A stretch of DNA of 64,000 bases, taken from NCBI RefSeq assembly GCF_900455735.1, contig NZ_UAUI01000022.1, forward strand, positions 637,909 through 701,908. Direction: 5' to 3'. Under the pieces are notes generated by a model. That model saw only the letters and a program-made list of their open reading frames with translations, ran no database searches and had not been told where the DNA came from. Positions 62,418 to 64,000 of the stretch are shown piece by piece (position 1 is the stretch's first letter; each line of letters begins with the position of its first letter). The position numbers and the translations under genes were made by a program. This stretch comes from Rhodococcus wratislaviensis. GTDB taxonomy: Bacteria; Actinomycetota; Actinomycetes; Mycobacteriales; Mycobacteriaceae.

Positions 62418-63083
62418 ATGAGTACACAGGTTCAAGATCGGATACACGACCGTCGAGAGCTCACCGCGGTCCTGCTGCGTGCACTCGAGCAGCGCCACGA
62501 GGTGCTCGACGCCATCGTCGACAGCGAGGATCACGCCGAGGCCCTCACGACCGTCGCCGGGCTTCTCGACACCTCCGAGGCGTACGCGGAAGCCGTCCTC
62601 AACCTGACGTTCCGCCGCCTCACCAAGGTCGAACGGCTCCGCATCCAGACGGAATTGAAGGACCTCGACGCCACCCTCGAGTGGACGTCGACGGACCGGC
62701 CGGCGAGCACCGGGCGGAACTTCCGCCTCCGTCCGTTCACCGAAACCGACGAAGACGCGGAACTGTTCCGGCGCCGGTGCGGCGAGCAGGTCGACGACGC
62801 GGGCACGCAGTGGTCCGAGGAGCGGGTCGAGAAGGAACGCACGGAAGGCCTGAGCCGCGTCGACGACGAGTCCGCCGCCTGGTTCGTGTGTGAGGACACC
62901 GCGGAGAACACTGCCGTCGGCATGGTGTTCGGCGAACTGTCGGGACGCGAGGTCGACGTGGCCATCTGGATCTCCCCCGACGCCAGGAAGAAGGGCTACG
63001 GCACCGCGGCCGTGAAGCACAGCCGCCAGGAACTCGCCGCGGAATTCCCGGGAACGGTCCTGGTCGTCCGCGCTCCCGCCTGA
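62418..63083 (+). CDS. GyrA-type coiled-coil segment fused to GNAT acetyltransferase domain
   Basis: A 221-residue protein. Residues about 10-90 read like the C-gate coiled-coil part of GyrA/ParC: L-L-R-A-L-E-Q-R-H-E-V-L-D-A-I, A-E-A-V-L-N-L-T-F-R-R-L-T-K-V-E-R and R-I-Q-T-E-L. Residues about 100-221 resemble a GNAT fold (F-R-L-R-P-F-T-E-T-D-E-D, V-A-I-W-I-S-P-D-A-R-K-K-G-Y-G-T-A-A-V). The final helix after the acetyl-CoA loop is short. No catalytic Tyr of gyrase is present, so DNA breakage is not expected. The ATG at 62418 follows gagggcgaggaa. Function is unknown. Confidence 0.78.
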   Translation: MSTQVQDRIHDRRELTAVLLRALEQRHEVLDAIVDSEDHAEALTTVAGLLDTSEAYAEAVLNLTFRRLTKVERLRIQTELKDLDATLEWTSTDRPASTGRNFRLRPFTETDEDAELFRRRCGEQVDDAGTQWSEERVEKERTEGLSRVDDESAAWFVCEDTAENTAVGMVFGELSGREVDVAIWISPDARKKGYGTAAVKHSRQELAAEFPGTVLVVRAPA

Positions 63084-63086
63084 CCC

Positions 63087-63134
63087 GCACGTGAGTGGCG
63101 AAGCGTGCGGGAGCACACTTCGCCACTCACGTGC
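63087..63134. repeat. REP-like palindrome, copy B (also terminator)
   Basis: 22-base arms (63087-63108 and 63113-63134) pair with one mismatch around the loop ggga. It is nearly identical to 47330-47377, follows the GNAT-fusion stop by three bases and contains the stop codon of the convergent acyl-CoA synthetase gene. Confidence 0.85.
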
Positions 63135-64000
63135 GGTGGTCGGGGTCGCGCTGTTTGGTGACGCCCTGGGCCCAGCGGTAGTCGGGCTTGCCGCTCGGGG
63201 TGCGCTGGACGGTGTCTTCCACCCACACCAGACGCGGAATCTTGTAGCCGGCCAGGCTCTGCCGCACGTGGTCCTCGAGTCCGGCGAAGTCGACGCCCCG
63301 ACCGTCCCGCGCCTGCACGACCGCGGACACCCGGTGCCCCCACCGTTCGTCGGGGACGCCGACCACGATGGCGTCGTAGACGTCGCGGTAGGCCTTCACT
63401 GCGCTCTCGACCTCTTCGGCGAACACCTTCTCGCCGCCGGTGTTGATCACCATGTTGCCGCGGCCGAGCAGGGTGATCGATCCGTCGGCCTCGATCCGCG
63501 CGCGATCGCCGGTGACGACGACGGGTCGCCCGTCGACCTCCCGGAAGATCTCCCGGGTCTTCTCCGGGTCGTTGTAGTAGCCGAGTGGGACGTACCCGCC
63601 CTTCGCGAACCAGCCGTCCTTCCCCGACCCCGGTTCGACGGGGACGTCGTTCTCGTCGATCACCAGGGCGTACCGGCCGGCGGGGACCCGGGGCCCGCCC
63701 ACCTGTTTCTCCCCCTTGGTCGCGAAACCGATTCCGCCGAAACCTGTTTCCGATGCGCCGATCGAATCGGACACCAGCAGTCCCGGGAACGCGTCGAGAA
63801 AGGCGTCCTTGATCACCGGTGAGAACAGTGCCGCCCCCGATGCCACCACACCCAGGCTCGACGTGTCGGTGCGCGACGGCTGATGCGCCTCGATCAGCGG
63901 CCGACCCATCGCGTCGCCGGTGATGATGAGGATCTGCACCTTGTGCCGCTCGACGAGCTCCCACGTGCGGTCGGCGTCGAACTTCGATTCCAGCAGCACT
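63127..64000 (-). CDS. Acyl-CoA synthetase, FadD19-like (5' end outside window)
   Basis: The C-terminal ~290 residues of an ANL ligase that runs off the window. It has D-S-I-G-A-S-E-T-G-F-G-G, G-D-R-A-R-I-E-A-D-G-S, N-T-G-G-E-K-V-F-A-E-E-V and the terminal S-G-K-P-D-Y-R-W motif. It closely parallels FadD19 (48493-50145), so it is a paralogue in the sterol region or a fatty-acid synthetase. The stop codon lies in the palindrome at 63087-63134. The start and N-terminal ATP-binding loop are not visible here. Confidence 0.88.
   Translation of the reverse strand, partial: VLLESKFDADRTWELVERHKVQILIITGDAMGRPLIEAHQPSRTDTSSLGVVASGAALFSPVIKDAFLDAFPGLLVSDSIGASETGFGGIGFATKGEKQVGGPRVPAGRYALVIDENDVPVEPGSGKDGWFAKGGYVPLGYYNDPEKTREIFREVDGRPVVVTGDRARIEADGSITLLGRGNMVINTGGEKVFAEEVESAVKAYRDVYDAIVVGVPDERWGHRVSAVVQARDGRGVDFAGLEDHVRQSLAGYKIPRLVWVEDTVQRTPSGKPDYRWAQGVTKQRDPDHRT

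Overview
This is a high-GC actinobacterial chromosome segment, and Rhodococcus is the best fit. Three things point there: a Mce4/SupAB steroid importer inside a large sterol-catabolism island, repeated KstR-type operators (TnnAACnnGTTnnA), and IdeR/DtxR-type iron boxes. The gene order otsA - mce4 - hsd4A - fdxD - fadE26/27 - fadD17 - fadD19 - echA19 - ltp4/ltp3 - cyp125 - fadA5 - ddn-like follows the Rv3490-Rv3547 region of Mycobacterium tuberculosis. From memory only (not checked), it also fits the locus of Rhodococcus jostii RHA1 that carries mce4 and CYP125.

Left part (1-27.6 kb). After a tRNA-Thr, an NTF2-like protein and a ThrE-type exporter comes a hydroxamate siderophore locus. It holds a 5,574-residue NRPS (C-A-T-E / C-A-T-E / C-A-T / C-A-T / C, no thioesterase), an ornithine N5-monooxygenase, an MbtH-like protein, an N-formyltransferase, and a pair of ABC exporter half-transporters with complementary degenerate ATP sites. 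The adenylation-domain codes read formyl-hydroxyornithine (DINYWGGIG), a Ser-like residue (DVLHSSLVD), hydroxyornithine (DMENLGLIN) and an unassigned residue (DVFIVVAVN). Iron boxes precede the NRPS, the monooxygenase and the formyltransferase. A PAS-GGDEF protein and an alpha/beta hydrolase sit inside the locus. The monooxygenase and formyltransferase would make the building block, the NRPS would assemble it, and the ABC pair is a candidate exporter.

Middle part (27.7-41.5 kb). A 57-residue ORF and otsA are followed by a KstR-marked 3beta-HSD-like epimerase. Next is the mce4 operon on the minus strand: supA-supB-mce4ABCDEF-mce4H-mce4I, then a tandem NTF2-fold protein. Most of its genes overlap by four bases. 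It would import sterols.

Right part (42-64 kb). This is the sterol side-chain and ring catabolic island: ChsB1/Hsd4A, a 3Fe-4S ferredoxin, FadE26/FadE27, FadD17, FadD19, EchA19, a double DUF35 protein with Ltp4/Ltp3, two LLM (F420-type) oxidoreductases, a SnoaL protein, CYP125, FadA5, a Ddn-like protein and a truncated FadD at the window end. KstR-like operators lie at most divergent promoters. Unusual residents are an AbiEi/DUF559-type gene bracketed by two copies of a 47-nt palindrome, an erythromycin-esterase family gene, and a fusion of a GyrA-type coiled-coil segment to a GNAT domain.

One 567-base stretch (41429-41995) has no gene. I saw no CRISPR array, insertion sequence, prophage or rRNA.
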